From the NCBI GenBank assembly GCA_947496705.1, contig CANMDW010000013.1, positions 62,001-126,000 of the forward strand: a stretch of DNA of 64,000 nucleotides, given 5' to 3'. The notes under the pieces are model-generated. The model worked only from the letters and a program-made list of their open reading frames with translations, searched no databases and was not told the origin of the DNA. Position numbers and translations under genes: made by a program. This document shows positions 44,258 to 53,530 of this stretch, in pieces (the stretch's first letter is position 1; each line of letters opens with the position of its first letter). The DNA is from an uncultured Aquimarina sp. (lineage in GTDB: Bacteria > Bacteroidota > Bacteroidia > Flavobacteriales > Flavobacteriaceae).

Positions 44258-45709
44258 TTATTCAGGTTTTTGTGCCATCACATTATATTCGGCCAACTTT
44301 TTACTTAATTCTTTTACCTTTTCAGCATATTCGCTTTGTTCAGAGATATTCACATTTTCATCCGGATCATTTTGATGATCGTACAGCATTCTATTCTCTA
44401 CGTTACCCAGACTATCTACCCATTCGGTATACAGATACCTGTCTGTCTTAATAGCTTCAAGATTCAAGTATCTGGAGGTAATATATTCTTTACCTCCCTG
44501 CGTTGGATCTTCCAATTGTGGAACAAGACTCGTTCCAGCCAAATGACTGGGTTTATCTAATCCTGCCAAATCACTAAGGGTGGGATACATATCAATGTAT
44601 TCTACTAGCCCTTTTGATTTTTTTCCTGAGGTATATCCCGGAGCCCGAATGATCAACGGAACTTGCAGTGCCTTGTTGAAGGTCATGTGTTTGCACCACA
44701 GTCTGTGTTCTCCCAAGAGATATCCATGATCTCCCCAAAGTACAACAATCGTATTTTTATCAAGACCTGTTTCTTTAAGGGTCGTCAGCACCTCTCCAAT
44801 TAGCGCATCTACATAGCTTACACTTGCCTGGTATCCTCTTACCAATTTGGAAGCCAGTGAATCTGGTATTGGCCCTTCAGGAGGTACCCCATGATATTTT
44901 CTGAGTTCTCCCGTACCATACCAATCTTCACGAGGAGCATCTTTGGGCCAATACCCATTATCGGCCAATGAGATGCTTTCTTCAGGATACAGATCCCAAT
45001 ATTTTTTGGGTGCGTTAAACGGTAAATGGGGTTTCAAAAAACCAATAGCGAGAAAAAAAGAAGTGTCTTTTTTACTGAATACTTTTAGTTTTTCTATGGC
45101 TTTTTTAGTCATTTGTCCATCAAAATAAGCGCTGTCAGCCACATCGGCCATTTCATAACTGTATCCTCTCTTTCCTGGTCTGGCTTGCAGTTTTCGGTTG
45201 AATTCCAGAAGGTAATTTCTAGCCATACTAACCTTTCCGCCTGCATACTGAAATTTTGCCCTCCAGGGTTTTTCCGACCAGCTTTCTTTGGCCATATCTT
45301 CAGGAAAATGAAATATCTTTCCTAGGCTTGCTGTATAATACCCATTGTTCTTAAAATGTCCTGGTAAAGTAGTCACTCCGGGAGCATCTTTTTCTGCCCA
45401 GGTATCGTAGTCCAAAAATCGGCTTCTAGTCGGCCTTAACCCGGTCAGTATACTGGCACGGGATGCTCCACAGACGGGAACATTACAGTAAGCTCTTTCA
45501 AACAAGGTTCCGGAAGCCGCTAATTTATCCATATTCGGTGTTCTGATGGCTTGATTTCCATAACTCCCGAGCATGGGCCGTAAATCATCAACTGCTATAA
45601 AAAGAACATTTGGTTTTTCCTGTTTTGCTTTGGTGCTTTTTTCAGATTGACATGAAAGCCCAAAGCAAGCAACAATAATTAAAAGATAATTTCTTAAATA
45701 CATATTCAT
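44258..45709 (-). CDS. S1 sulfatase, lipoprotein (C-G-A-S-R type)
   Basis: A lipoprotein signal ends FGLSCQS (Cys20). Metal-binding AVDDLRPMLG (about residues 39-48) and the formylglycine Cys80 in VCGASRASILTG place it among S1 sulfatases, in the broad iduronate-sulfatase-like group. The Ala instead of Pro in C-x-A-S-R is accepted by aerobic formylglycine-generating enzymes. It follows the decayed DUF1080 gene by 10 bp and precedes the CE15-like gene by 16 bp, consistent with one operon. Confidence 0.9.
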   Translation of the reverse strand: MNMYLRNYLLIIVACFGLSCQSEKSTKAKQEKPNVLFIAVDDLRPMLGSYGNQAIRTPNMDKLAASGTLFERAYCNVPVCGASRASILTGLRPTRSRFLDYDTWAEKDAPGVTTLPGHFKNNGYYTASLGKIFHFPEDMAKESWSEKPWRAKFQYAGGKVSMARNYLLEFNRKLQARPGKRGYSYEMADVADSAYFDGQMTKKAIEKLKVFSKKDTSFFLAIGFLKPHLPFNAPKKYWDLYPEESISLADNGYWPKDAPREDWYGTGELRKYHGVPPEGPIPDSLASKLVRGYQASVSYVDALIGEVLTTLKETGLDKNTIVVLWGDHGYLLGEHRLWCKHMTFNKALQVPLIIRAPGYTSGKKSKGLVEYIDMYPTLSDLAGLDKPSHLAGTSLVPQLEDPTQGGKEYITSRYLNLEAIKTDRYLYTEWVDSLGNVENRMLYDHQNDPDENVNISEQSEYAEKVKELSKKLAEYNVMAQKPE

Positions 45710-45719
45710 TTCTATTTTA

Positions 45720-46279
45720 TTACATAAATTCCTTCAGAATGGCTTGTATCGTCCTTACTTTAATATTTCTATAAAATATCTCCCCTCCTTCTGATTGCAA
45801 TTGTATTTTACCTTTTTTTAAGAGTACTTTTTTTCCATTTTCCACCTGACAGAGGTTATAAGCAATCAGGTTTACACTACCATTATGGGATCTTTATTTA
45901 ACCCAATTGGTTTCAGATAATTTCCATCTTTATCTTTTTTCATCCCTTTCACCACAGAATTGGGATTTGGTTTGGCCAAAAAGGTATACCACTGATCCAG
46001 ATTATTACCATCAAAGAGCATTTCCCATTTGTTATCTGACACTTTCTGCTGTGCAATACAGGACGAGGTCACTATCATTATTCCTGATATCAAGGAATAT
46101 AAAAAAACCCACTGTGCATTTAGAAAAAATGAATAAAAAATGGGGTATGTATCCTCATCTTTTACCTCTAATCCTAAAGGAAGAGATGAGGATTTCTTCA
46201 ATTCACCCTTTAGGGAGGGGAATAAATTGAAGAAATAACTTCTAAATGCAAATCGGGTTATAAAAAGATAATCATTCAT
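45720..46279 (-). pseudogene. Decayed DUF1080 (3-keto-disaccharide hydrolase-like) gene with internal deletion
   Basis: The N-terminal part encodes a signal-like segment and the DUF1080 start (MLFDGNNLDQWYTF, then KPIGLNKDP). It then shifts frame and stops at about 45872. About 40 bp on, in another frame, the typical DUF1080 C-terminus appears (KGKIQLQSEGGEIFYRNI), ending at the TAA at 45720-45722. Some 130-150 codons with the catalytic core are missing. The 5' end also carries an extra palindromic stretch (46152-46236). Intact DUF1080 enzymes are thought to act on 3-keto-glycosides. Flanking genes are intact and spaced by 10-12 bp, so the remnant probably stays in the operon transcript. Confidence 0.8.
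46152..46236. repeat. Two adjacent hairpin-forming inverted repeats inside the decayed DUF1080 leader
   Basis: TCCTCATCT/AGATGAGGA (46152-46160 with 46184-46192) is followed directly by ATTTCTTCAATT/AATTGAAGAAAT (46192-46203 with 46225-46236). The translation across it does not look like a signal peptide. It resembles small palindromic intergenic elements with CCTTTAGGGAGGGG-like cores found in flavobacterial genomes, so insertion is likely but not shown. Confidence 0.55.
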
Positions 46280-46291
46280 TTTCTTCGTGTT

Positions 46292-47587
46292 TTAAACTTT
46301 AAGGTCTTTAAGAATTTTGATCACATGGTCTAATTCTTCCATGGTATTATAAATATTGGGTGAGAGTCTTATTCCGTTAAAGCCATCATGGGTACCCGCT
46401 GTTGCAATACGATGATCTGAATAGAGCTTAGCCACAGCCTTATCAGAATCGATCCCTGGCAGGTTAAACACCAAAATACAACCGTACATAGCTGCATTCA
46501 TGGGAGTAACGAATTCAACTCCGGGGATACTTGCCTTCATCTTTTCTATCAATGCATTCACCAGATCCCTTACTCTTGCCTCTACCTTATCCTTACCTAT
46601 GATATTATGAAATTCGATAGCTTTTGCAAAGGCAGCTATAGTAGCATCATTACGCTGGCCATAACATATCAGGTTTTCTATTTTCCATTCGTTCTCCCAA
46701 CTCCAATTCTTACTAATCACCAAAGGCCACACTTTCGGCAGGGCTTCTTTTCTTACATACAACACCCCTGATTCTTTAGGGCCTGTGAGCCATTTATGAG
46801 AGCTGCCTGTATAAAAATCGCATCCCAGTTCCTTCAGGTTAATATTCATAAATCCAAAGGTCTGGGCTCCATCTACTAAACTGAGTATACCTTTTTCCCG
46901 GGCAATTGCACAAAGCTTTTTAACGGGCAGCAAGGTGCCAGATTGGTTAGAAATATGAGAAAAACAGATGAGTTTGGTCTTTTTGGTCATTGCCTCTACA
47001 AAAGGAGTAGTCAGATCTTCTTCAGTTTTAGGGTTGCGTGGTGTAACCACTTTTATAATCTTGAACCCTACCCGTTTTGCCCTTACTTCCCATGCGATAT
47101 TGAGGGTTTGGTGATTTTGAGCCCAATAGATCACCTCATCCCCTGGTTTCAGATCCAGCCCGTTATTAATCATATTATTACTTTCACTGGTATTCCTGGT
47201 GATCGCGATCTCTTCTGCACGCGTACCAAGGTAGTCGGCCAATAGTTTTACCGTCTTATTGTAAATGCCGTAATACTTTTTGCGGTCCTGTGAAGATGCA
47301 TCAGTATTAAGGCTATCCAAATGAGCTGCCATGGTTTGATTCACGGGATACGGACTAGGGCAAAAATTCCCTGCATTCATCATGATAAGCCCCGGATCAA
47401 TTTGATATTGGTTTTTAACGAGTGCCCAAAAATGCTCATTCCCAGAGAATACCTGCTCTTCTAGTTTTGGAAAATAGCCTGCTTGGCCATTTCCGGTAAA
47501 ACCCAATACAGGAAGTGTCATCACAGCAGCCGAACCCCCTAACAGATTCTTGATAAACTTTCTTCTTTGGTCTTTTTTATCCTTCAT
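46292..47587 (-). CDS. Class V aminotransferase-fold PLP enzyme with Tat-like signal
   Basis: The N-terminus (RRKFIKNLLGG, residues 8-18, then a hydrophobic stretch) is a Tat-type signal, fitting a protein exported folded with its cofactor. The core matches the isopenicillin-N-epimerase-like branch of class V aminotransferases: GDEVIYWAQNHQT, the SLVDGAQTFG cofactor-binding Asp near residue 239, and the PLP lysine Lys265 in SSHKWLTGP. Members act on amino acids as epimerases, lyases or desulfurases; a role in glycan breakdown is not established. It sits between the sulfatase-mutarotase fusion (17 bp) and the decayed DUF1080 gene (12 bp), so co-expression is very likely. An amino-sugar or cysteine-like substrate can only be guessed. 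Confidence 0.8.
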   Translation of the reverse strand: MKDKKDQRRKFIKNLLGGSAAVMTLPVLGFTGNGQAGYFPKLEEQVFSGNEHFWALVKNQYQIDPGLIMMNAGNFCPSPYPVNQTMAAHLDSLNTDASSQDRKKYYGIYNKTVKLLADYLGTRAEEIAITRNTSESNNMINNGLDLKPGDEVIYWAQNHQTLNIAWEVRAKRVGFKIIKVVTPRNPKTEEDLTTPFVEAMTKKTKLICFSHISNQSGTLLPVKKLCAIAREKGILSLVDGAQTFGFMNINLKELGCDFYTGSSHKWLTGPKESGVLYVRKEALPKVWPLVISKNWSWENEWKIENLICYGQRNDATIAAFAKAIEFHNIIGKDKVEARVRDLVNALIEKMKASIPGVEFVTPMNAAMYGCILVFNLPGIDSDKAVAKLYSDHRIATAGTHDGFNGIRLSPNIYNTMEELDHVIKILKDLKV

Positions 47588-47604
47588 AACTTATTATTTT
47601 TTTG

Positions 47605-50337
47605 CTATTCTGCTTCAACATCAAACTTATAGATGGTTTTTTGTTGGTATACTTCTCCTGGTCTTAATACTGGGGAAGGAAAGTTCTTATGGTTAGGTGC
47701 ATCCGGAAAATTCTGGGTTTCCAAACACATAGCAGCATGTTTTGCCATAGCTTTGCCTTGTTTTCCTATGATTTTCTGTGACAGAAAGTTTCCTGTATAG
47801 AATTGTAAACCCGGTTGCGTGGTATGCACTTCCATTACCCTGCCGGTTTTCGGATCACGTACAATGGCAGCCAGTGTCAGCTTAGCTTCTTTCTTTTTGT
47901 TGAGTACAAAATTATGATCGTATCCGGTTGGGTTTGCTTTATCAATTACTTTTGTCTGCGTAAAATCAAATTTGGTACTTTTCACAGGAAGTATTTCTCC
48001 TGTCGGAATAAGAGAAGTATCTACCGGTGTATAATGATCTGCATTGATATACACTTCATGATCCATAATGTATTCATACTTCTCCAAATCTGCTCCATAC
48101 TCCTGAAATTGCTTTGTATCTCGTCCCGAAAGATTAAAATACGAATGATTAGTAAGATTTATAATAGTTGGTTTATCAGTCTCTGCCCGATAATCGATCA
48201 CCAGTTCACTATTGTCTGTGAGGTAATAATCTACTATAGTTTCCAGGTTCCCCGGATACCCTTCATTACCATCAGGGCTGGTGTAGGTAAGTCGAAGTTT
48301 TTCTATATGGTTCTCTGTTACAATTTGTGCTTTCCATAAAACACGATCAAATCCTCGCTCATCTCCTGTGTGTAGATGATGTGGCGGACGATTTTTGGGC
48401 AGATCATATGTTTTGCCATCTAATTTAAACTTCCCGTAAGCTATTCGATTTGCATACCGGCCGATGAGCGTACCAAAATGCGGGCCATTTTTGGTCACAT
48501 ATTCTTCGAAGGTGTCAAATCCAAGTACTATATCTTTGTAGTGTTGGTTTTTATCCGGAGTAATGATCTGAGTAATGATGCCTCCATAATTGGTAATTTT
48601 AACCTTAATACCATCATAATTCTTTAAGGTAAACAGGTCAACCTGTCTCCCATCGGGCATAGTTCCATACTTTTCTTTTTGGATGGCATATCCTGTAGTA
48701 TCCCGTCTTGCTCTTCCTGGTCGTCCATCCAATGGAAAAACATCGCTTTTTGTTGCCCATTCATTCCAGGCCTCAGACATGGTTTTGACTTTTTCCGGAA
48801 ATTCATCTGATCGATCGTTTTGTTCGGCGCGGTCATTATTAAGATCATACAACTGCCAATTGCCCCGATAGGGTGCTAATGGTTTTCCTCTGGAAACCAG
48901 TTTCCAGTCACCAATTCTAATAGCCCGATTCCCTTCGTGCTCCCAAAAGAGTGTATCTCTTTTTAATGTATTACCTGTAAACAAAGGCAATAAGCTTGTA
49001 CCGTCATAAGGTTGAATAAGCTGACCCTTATATTCTTTTGGATATTTGGCATTTGCTACCGCCATGCTGGTGGCCATCAAATCGGTAATGTGAGCAGGAT
49101 CTTTAATCCATTGACCCCCTTCTTTGATTTGATCAGGCCAGGAAACGATGAACGGACTACTGATTCCTCCTTCATGTACCCAATGTTTGTATCTTTTAAA
49201 TGGTGTATTACTCACATGTGCCCATGCTTTGCGATAGCTTTCATAGGATTCGGCTGTTCCCAATAATGCGGGGTCAGGATCCAGTTCTGACTTATATTCG
49301 GCAGAACCTCCATTATCAGACAGAAAGAATATCAAGGTGTTATCCAGTTGTTCAGTTTGCTCAAGAGAAGAAAGAATCCGTCCGATTCCCTGATCCATAC
49401 AATCCACCTGGGCAGCATATACTGCCATACGCATCGCCATTTCCTTTTTCTTTTCATCATCCAGTTGTTCCCAGGGCATTATTTCGCTGTCAAGTTCAGG
49501 CAGAGACATATCTGCATCAACCAACCCCAGTCTTTTCATTTTTTCAAACCGCTGTTTTCTTATTACATTCCAACCTTTAAAGTACATTTTTTCATACTTA
49601 GCAATATCCTGTGGTTTGGCTTGTAGTGGAAAATGAGGAGCCGTATACGCCACATACATAAAAAAGGGCTCCTCTGTTTTTGAATCGACGTGATTTGTTA
49701 TAAAACTTCCTGCGGTATCACTTATCGCATCGGTATAGTAAAAGTCTTTGGGAAATGAAGCGGAAGTATTATTTCTTTTTAAATCAACCGGAATAAAAAA
49801 ATCGGCTAACCCATTAATGGTACCAAAAAATTGATCAAACCCCCGTTGATTGGGCCAACTAGGCCTTGGAGTCGGTGATTCCATCTGCTTCTTTTCGGTA
49901 ACGTGCCACTTCCCACTCATATAATTTGTATACCCAACTGTTTTCAAAACTTCAGGAATGGTGACCGATTTGTTATTCAGATTTCCTCGATACCCCGGCG
50001 CTGTATTACCCTTGGGTTCGGTAGTGAGCCAGGCCACTCCAGCTTTATGCGGATATAATCCGGTAAGCAACGAAGCACGCGAAGGGCTGCATCTTCCTGC
50101 ATTATAAAACTGTGTAAATTTTAATCCATTGGCCGCTAACCGATCCAGATTAGGTGTTTCAATTTCAGAACCATACGATCCCAGATCTGAATACCCCATG
50201 TCGTCGGCCATAATGATGATGATATTAGGTTTTGATCCAATTGGCGTATCTGAAGATGACTCACAAGAAACCATCCAGCTGCTCAAAAGCAAACTTCCAA
50301 TCATAAAACATACCATATGAAGTCTTCCTGTTTTCAT
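47605..50337 (-). CDS. Two-domain fusion: S1 sulfatase plus aldose 1-epimerase (mutarotase)
   Basis: A lipoprotein signal ends SWMVSCES (Cys25). Residues about 35-540 form an S1 sulfatase with MADDMGYSDLG and the formylglycine Cys83 in CSPSRASLLTG. A short linker (about 540-560) leads to a complete galactose-mutarotase domain (about 560-908) with NYGGIITQI, NRIAYGKFKLDG, the catalytic His in LTNHSYFNLSG near residue 729 and the Glu in CLETQNFPDAPNH near 872. There is no stop, frameshift or internal start between domains. Both active sites look intact, so desulfation and anomer interconversion could be linked at the cell surface. It overlaps the sulfatase gene upstream by 4 bp. Typical S1 sulfatases are 450-560 residues. 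Confidence 0.9.
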   Translation of the reverse strand: MKTGRLHMVCFMIGSLLLSSWMVSCESSSDTPIGSKPNIIIIMADDMGYSDLGSYGSEIETPNLDRLAANGLKFTQFYNAGRCSPSRASLLTGLYPHKAGVAWLTTEPKGNTAPGYRGNLNNKSVTIPEVLKTVGYTNYMSGKWHVTEKKQMESPTPRPSWPNQRGFDQFFGTINGLADFFIPVDLKRNNTSASFPKDFYYTDAISDTAGSFITNHVDSKTEEPFFMYVAYTAPHFPLQAKPQDIAKYEKMYFKGWNVIRKQRFEKMKRLGLVDADMSLPELDSEIMPWEQLDDEKKKEMAMRMAVYAAQVDCMDQGIGRILSSLEQTEQLDNTLIFFLSDNGGSAEYKSELDPDPALLGTAESYESYRKAWAHVSNTPFKRYKHWVHEGGISSPFIVSWPDQIKEGGQWIKDPAHITDLMATSMAVANAKYPKEYKGQLIQPYDGTSLLPLFTGNTLKRDTLFWEHEGNRAIRIGDWKLVSRGKPLAPYRGNWQLYDLNNDRAEQNDRSDEFPEKVKTMSEAWNEWATKSDVFPLDGRPGRARRDTTGYAIQKEKYGTMPDGRQVDLFTLKNYDGIKVKITNYGGIITQIITPDKNQHYKDIVLGFDTFEEYVTKNGPHFGTLIGRYANRIAYGKFKLDGKTYDLPKNRPPHHLHTGDERGFDRVLWKAQIVTENHIEKLRLTYTSPDGNEGYPGNLETIVDYYLTDNSELVIDYRAETDKPTIINLTNHSYFNLSGRDTKQFQEYGADLEKYEYIMDHEVYINADHYTPVDTSLIPTGEILPVKSTKFDFTQTKVIDKANPTGYDHNFVLNKKKEAKLTLAAIVRDPKTGRVMEVHTTQPGLQFYTGNFLSQKIIGKQGKAMAKHAAMCLETQNFPDAPNHKNFPSPVLRPGEVYQQKTIYKFDVEAE

Positions 50338-51704
50338 TTTGAAGGTATATTGGGTTTCACAGATTCATACCATGAATCCAGTTTGGTCTTAAGATTTTTC
50401 ACAATCCCGGGATATTTTTCGGCCAGATTGGTAGTTTCTCCAGAATCTGTTTCCAGGTCAGCCAAAAAAACTTCTGGCCCCTCTCTCCTGAAATCCAGCA
50501 TCGTATTGAGAGAAAGTTTCCATTTACCTTCCTGTATGGCTTTTTGCCCTGCATATTCCCAGCATAGATATTTATGAGGTGACTTTTTGCCTTCTTGTAT
50601 TCTAGGCATGATATCATATCCATCCAGCGTATATTCTGGTAGCTCAGCACCGGCTATTTTCAGGAAGGTAGGAAAGATGTCCATCCCCATTCCCGGCTCA
50701 TCTACTACTGTTCCCGGTTGAATAACTCCTGGCCAGCTCATGCAAGCTGGCACTCGTATTCCACCTTCAAAAACACTGCCTTTGTGGCCTCTTAATCCTC
50801 CATTATTTGCTCCATAGTAAAATTGTTCAGGCTCATTAGAGATAAAGTTCTTGACATTATTGGCTCCTCCATTGTCACTCATGAAGAAAACTATGGTATT
50901 CTCTTTCAATCCTTGCTTTTCGAGTTCTGACATTATTTCTCCTACCCCTTCATCTACTACAGCCAGCATGGCTGCCATGCGTTGTCGTTGCGGATCCAGA
51001 TGACTGAAGCGCTGCAGATATTCTTTTGGCATATGCAACGGTTGATGCGGAGCGTTATAAGCTACATACAAGAAAAAGGGTTCTTCCTTATTATTCTTAA
51101 TAAATTGTTTTGCCTCTCGAGTGATGAGGTGTGTCATGTAATTTCCTTCTTCCCAGGTTTCTTCAGTATTTCTCCATAGATCATGAAATGGCCGTGGGGC
51201 TCTTGCGAGGTAGTATATATGCGAAAAATAGTCTAATGTACCTTCCAGGTGTCCGAAAAATTCGTCAAATCCTCTTTTATTAGGCAGGTAATCCTCTGCT
51301 GCACCCAGGTGCCATTTCCCCAAAATACCTGTTCGATATCCTGCTTGTTTTAATTTGTCTGCTAATGTCTCACGTTTCAGTGATAAACCCGGAGATCGTA
51401 CGGCAAGTAAATCTGGCACTCCTGCATTGTGAGGATAAAGCCCTGTCATCAATGAAGCTCTAGAGGGGGCACATACGGGAGAGTTGGCATACCATTGCGT
51501 AAATTTGGCACCAGAAGCAGTTAATGCATCTATGCTAGGTGTTTCAAGATCTTTAGCACCAAAACAACCCAAATCCCCATATCCCTGGTCATCGGTAACG
51601 ATGAGGACAAAGTTTGGTTTTTGTTGTGCCATAGCTACACTAACAACAATCATCAACAAAAAATGTATTCTTTTTACTATATTCATACATGTAATACCTT
51701 TCAT
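50334..51704 (-). CDS. S1 sulfatase, exported
   Basis: A signal peptide ends VAMAQQ (about residue 27); starting at the second Met (residue 7) gives a more normal n-region. Motifs: VTDDQGYGDLG (residues 36-46), the formylglycine Cys78 in CAPSRASLMTG, GKWHLGAAEDYLPNKRGFD (about 125-145) and FMSDNGGANNV, all in the arylsulfatase / N-acetylgalactosamine-6-sulfatase style. It overlaps both neighbours by 4 bp (PhoD-like upstream, sulfatase-mutarotase downstream), so these are translationally coupled. It lacks a lipobox and is probably periplasmic. Confidence 0.9.
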   Translation of the reverse strand: MKGITCMNIVKRIHFLLMIVVSVAMAQQKPNFVLIVTDDQGYGDLGCFGAKDLETPSIDALTASGAKFTQWYANSPVCAPSRASLMTGLYPHNAGVPDLLAVRSPGLSLKRETLADKLKQAGYRTGILGKWHLGAAEDYLPNKRGFDEFFGHLEGTLDYFSHIYYLARAPRPFHDLWRNTEETWEEGNYMTHLITREAKQFIKNNKEEPFFLYVAYNAPHQPLHMPKEYLQRFSHLDPQRQRMAAMLAVVDEGVGEIMSELEKQGLKENTIVFFMSDNGGANNVKNFISNEPEQFYYGANNGGLRGHKGSVFEGGIRVPACMSWPGVIQPGTVVDEPGMGMDIFPTFLKIAGAELPEYTLDGYDIMPRIQEGKKSPHKYLCWEYAGQKAIQEGKWKLSLNTMLDFRREGPEVFLADLETDSGETTNLAEKYPGIVKNLKTKLDSWYESVKPNIPSK

Positions 51705-53530
51705 CTTTTATTCTTATTAAACCCAATAGTTGAAATAGCTTCTGCATACAGTAAATCACCTGTATTACCGCTGTAATATTGAAAAATAACCTGGGGGTGT
51801 GGGTAGGCTACCCATCGGTCTTTTTCGATTTCTGCAGGGTTATTGAAGACATTATTTACCTGAACTACACAATACGTGGGTTGCCATAATGCTTCTTTAT
51901 GTGTGTCATCCAAAAAAAATGTCGACCATCTCATTTCAAACGGACGAACATCAAATTGTTGTTTCCCGGTAGCCACTCTATCTGCTTCATGAGAGGCCAG
52001 ATGATTTTTGGAACTATGCGGAGATGAGGCAAATTCCCAAACACCTTTGGTTATTCTGGACACAAAGCTGTTATGCAAGTCAGCTGTCAGTACAAAAACC
52101 GGAGCATCCAGATTATCCCAAAAATTAATCAGCTCTTCTCTTTCCTCCAAAAACACGGTCCAGGCGTCATCTTTATTAACCTGAACGCCTTTTTGAAGGC
52201 TCCCTCTGTGTGGAACCATCAGATTAACACTGGACACTACAAAATGAAAATCTGCTTTGCTTTCCTGCATAGATTTCTTTAACCATTGTTTTTGTTTATC
52301 CCCCAGCAGGGAAACTCCCGGCTTGCTAGGTTGGGTCACGTCATGCATTTCCCTGTTCATACGGGTGTCTAGTATATAGAAATCGGCATTACTAACCGAA
52401 AATTTGGTATATAATTGCCTTCCTATGGAATAGGCAGATTTTTTTGAAGCCTTTGCAGGGGGATTGATTTTTAAACGATTCTTGTCCAGTATTTCTACAA
52501 TTTCATATACTCCTGCATTTTCGTCTCCCTTCAGATCATCATATTTATCTCCTCTTGTACCTGCATCTATTCCGCCCCAGTGTATGTGTAAGTTTGCGGC
52601 CAGATCAAAGTCATGTTTTAAAAAATCAGCGTTCATATCCACGAGGATATCCTTATCCTTTTTTAAGCTAGCCATACCAAAAAGGATTTTTTGATCATAA
52701 GGGTCGGGGTTACTCCAACCTATATAGTCATACCATGCTTGTGTAGCAATATCTCTGAAAACCGGCTTTCTATGTACTCTGCCAGTTTCACCGGTACCAT
52801 AGGTATCTCCAATAATTTCGTGATCATCCATCGTAAACATAGAAGGTACCCTACTATGCCAATCCAGTAAGGCCTTAGAATCTTCCAAATACATTTTATA
52901 GTTTTCCCAAACTCCAACAATAGAAGGAGCCAATTGAACCACCTTAGGCAGTTGATTTTGCTTTATATCCACCTCTTTAGACCATTCTTCAACGGAAAAA
53001 CCCCGGCCATCTTCATAAATAAAGTCGCCATTTAGAATTGCAAAATCAATTTTATTTGCAATTTCTCTATTCATGGTTACATAAGTGGGGATGTCATATT
53101 TTGCCACCCGATCAGGCCTTCGATAGTTACAACTGCCAAATTCAAAAGAGAAATTAAAAAGCCCTTTCTTGTTATGAGTAGCATCCATGTAGTCTGATGC
53201 TTTTGGTAAAGTCTTAAAGCTACTATACGTTTCTCCAATCTGGTAGTAATACCTTGTATTTGACTGTAAATTTGATAAACGAGCCCAGCCGGTTAAGTCA
53301 TGTTCAATCCTGGTAGAGATGGCTATAGAATCTTTTAAGTGTTCCTTTTCAAGTCCATATTTTATAAATACGACTCCCGGTTGTAAAGTCCTCACCCAAA
53401 TCCCAATACCATGATTGGATATTTTTCCAAGTATAGGACCATGAGTCACCTCAACATTTTGGGTAAATGCACTAAATTGCACAATAGCGATCAGAAAGTA
53501 TATGATATGTCGTCTTAGAGGATTTTTCAT
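51701..53530 (-). CDS. Large PhoD-like phosphatase/phosphodiesterase, exported
   Basis: A signal peptide (1-23) precedes a FnIII-like N-domain (VTHGPILGKISNHGIGIWVR, up to about residue 110) and a PhoD-type core: FGSCNYRRPD, NGDFIYEDG, TMDDHEIIGD and TADLHNSFVSRI. An insertion (about 300-350, with HIHWGGIDAGTRGDKYDDL) is not part of the usual core. It differs from the shorter PhoD-like protein at 41450-42940 and is not a recent duplicate. It is coupled by 4-bp overlaps to a sulfatase and to a calcineurin-like phosphoesterase, giving a tight sulfatase-phosphoesterase-phosphoesterase group. Confidence 0.85.
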   Translation of the reverse strand: MKNPLRRHIIYFLIAIVQFSAFTQNVEVTHGPILGKISNHGIGIWVRTLQPGVVFIKYGLEKEHLKDSIAISTRIEHDLTGWARLSNLQSNTRYYYQIGETYSSFKTLPKASDYMDATHNKKGLFNFSFEFGSCNYRRPDRVAKYDIPTYVTMNREIANKIDFAILNGDFIYEDGRGFSVEEWSKEVDIKQNQLPKVVQLAPSIVGVWENYKMYLEDSKALLDWHSRVPSMFTMDDHEIIGDTYGTGETGRVHRKPVFRDIATQAWYDYIGWSNPDPYDQKILFGMASLKKDKDILVDMNADFLKHDFDLAANLHIHWGGIDAGTRGDKYDDLKGDENAGVYEIVEILDKNRLKINPPAKASKKSAYSIGRQLYTKFSVSNADFYILDTRMNREMHDVTQPSKPGVSLLGDKQKQWLKKSMQESKADFHFVVSSVNLMVPHRGSLQKGVQVNKDDAWTVFLEEREELINFWDNLDAPVFVLTADLHNSFVSRITKGVWEFASSPHSSKNHLASHEADRVATGKQQFDVRPFEMRWSTFFLDDTHKEALWQPTYCVVQVNNVFNNPAEIEKDRWVAYPHPQVIFQYYSGNTGDLLYAEAISTIGFNKNKR

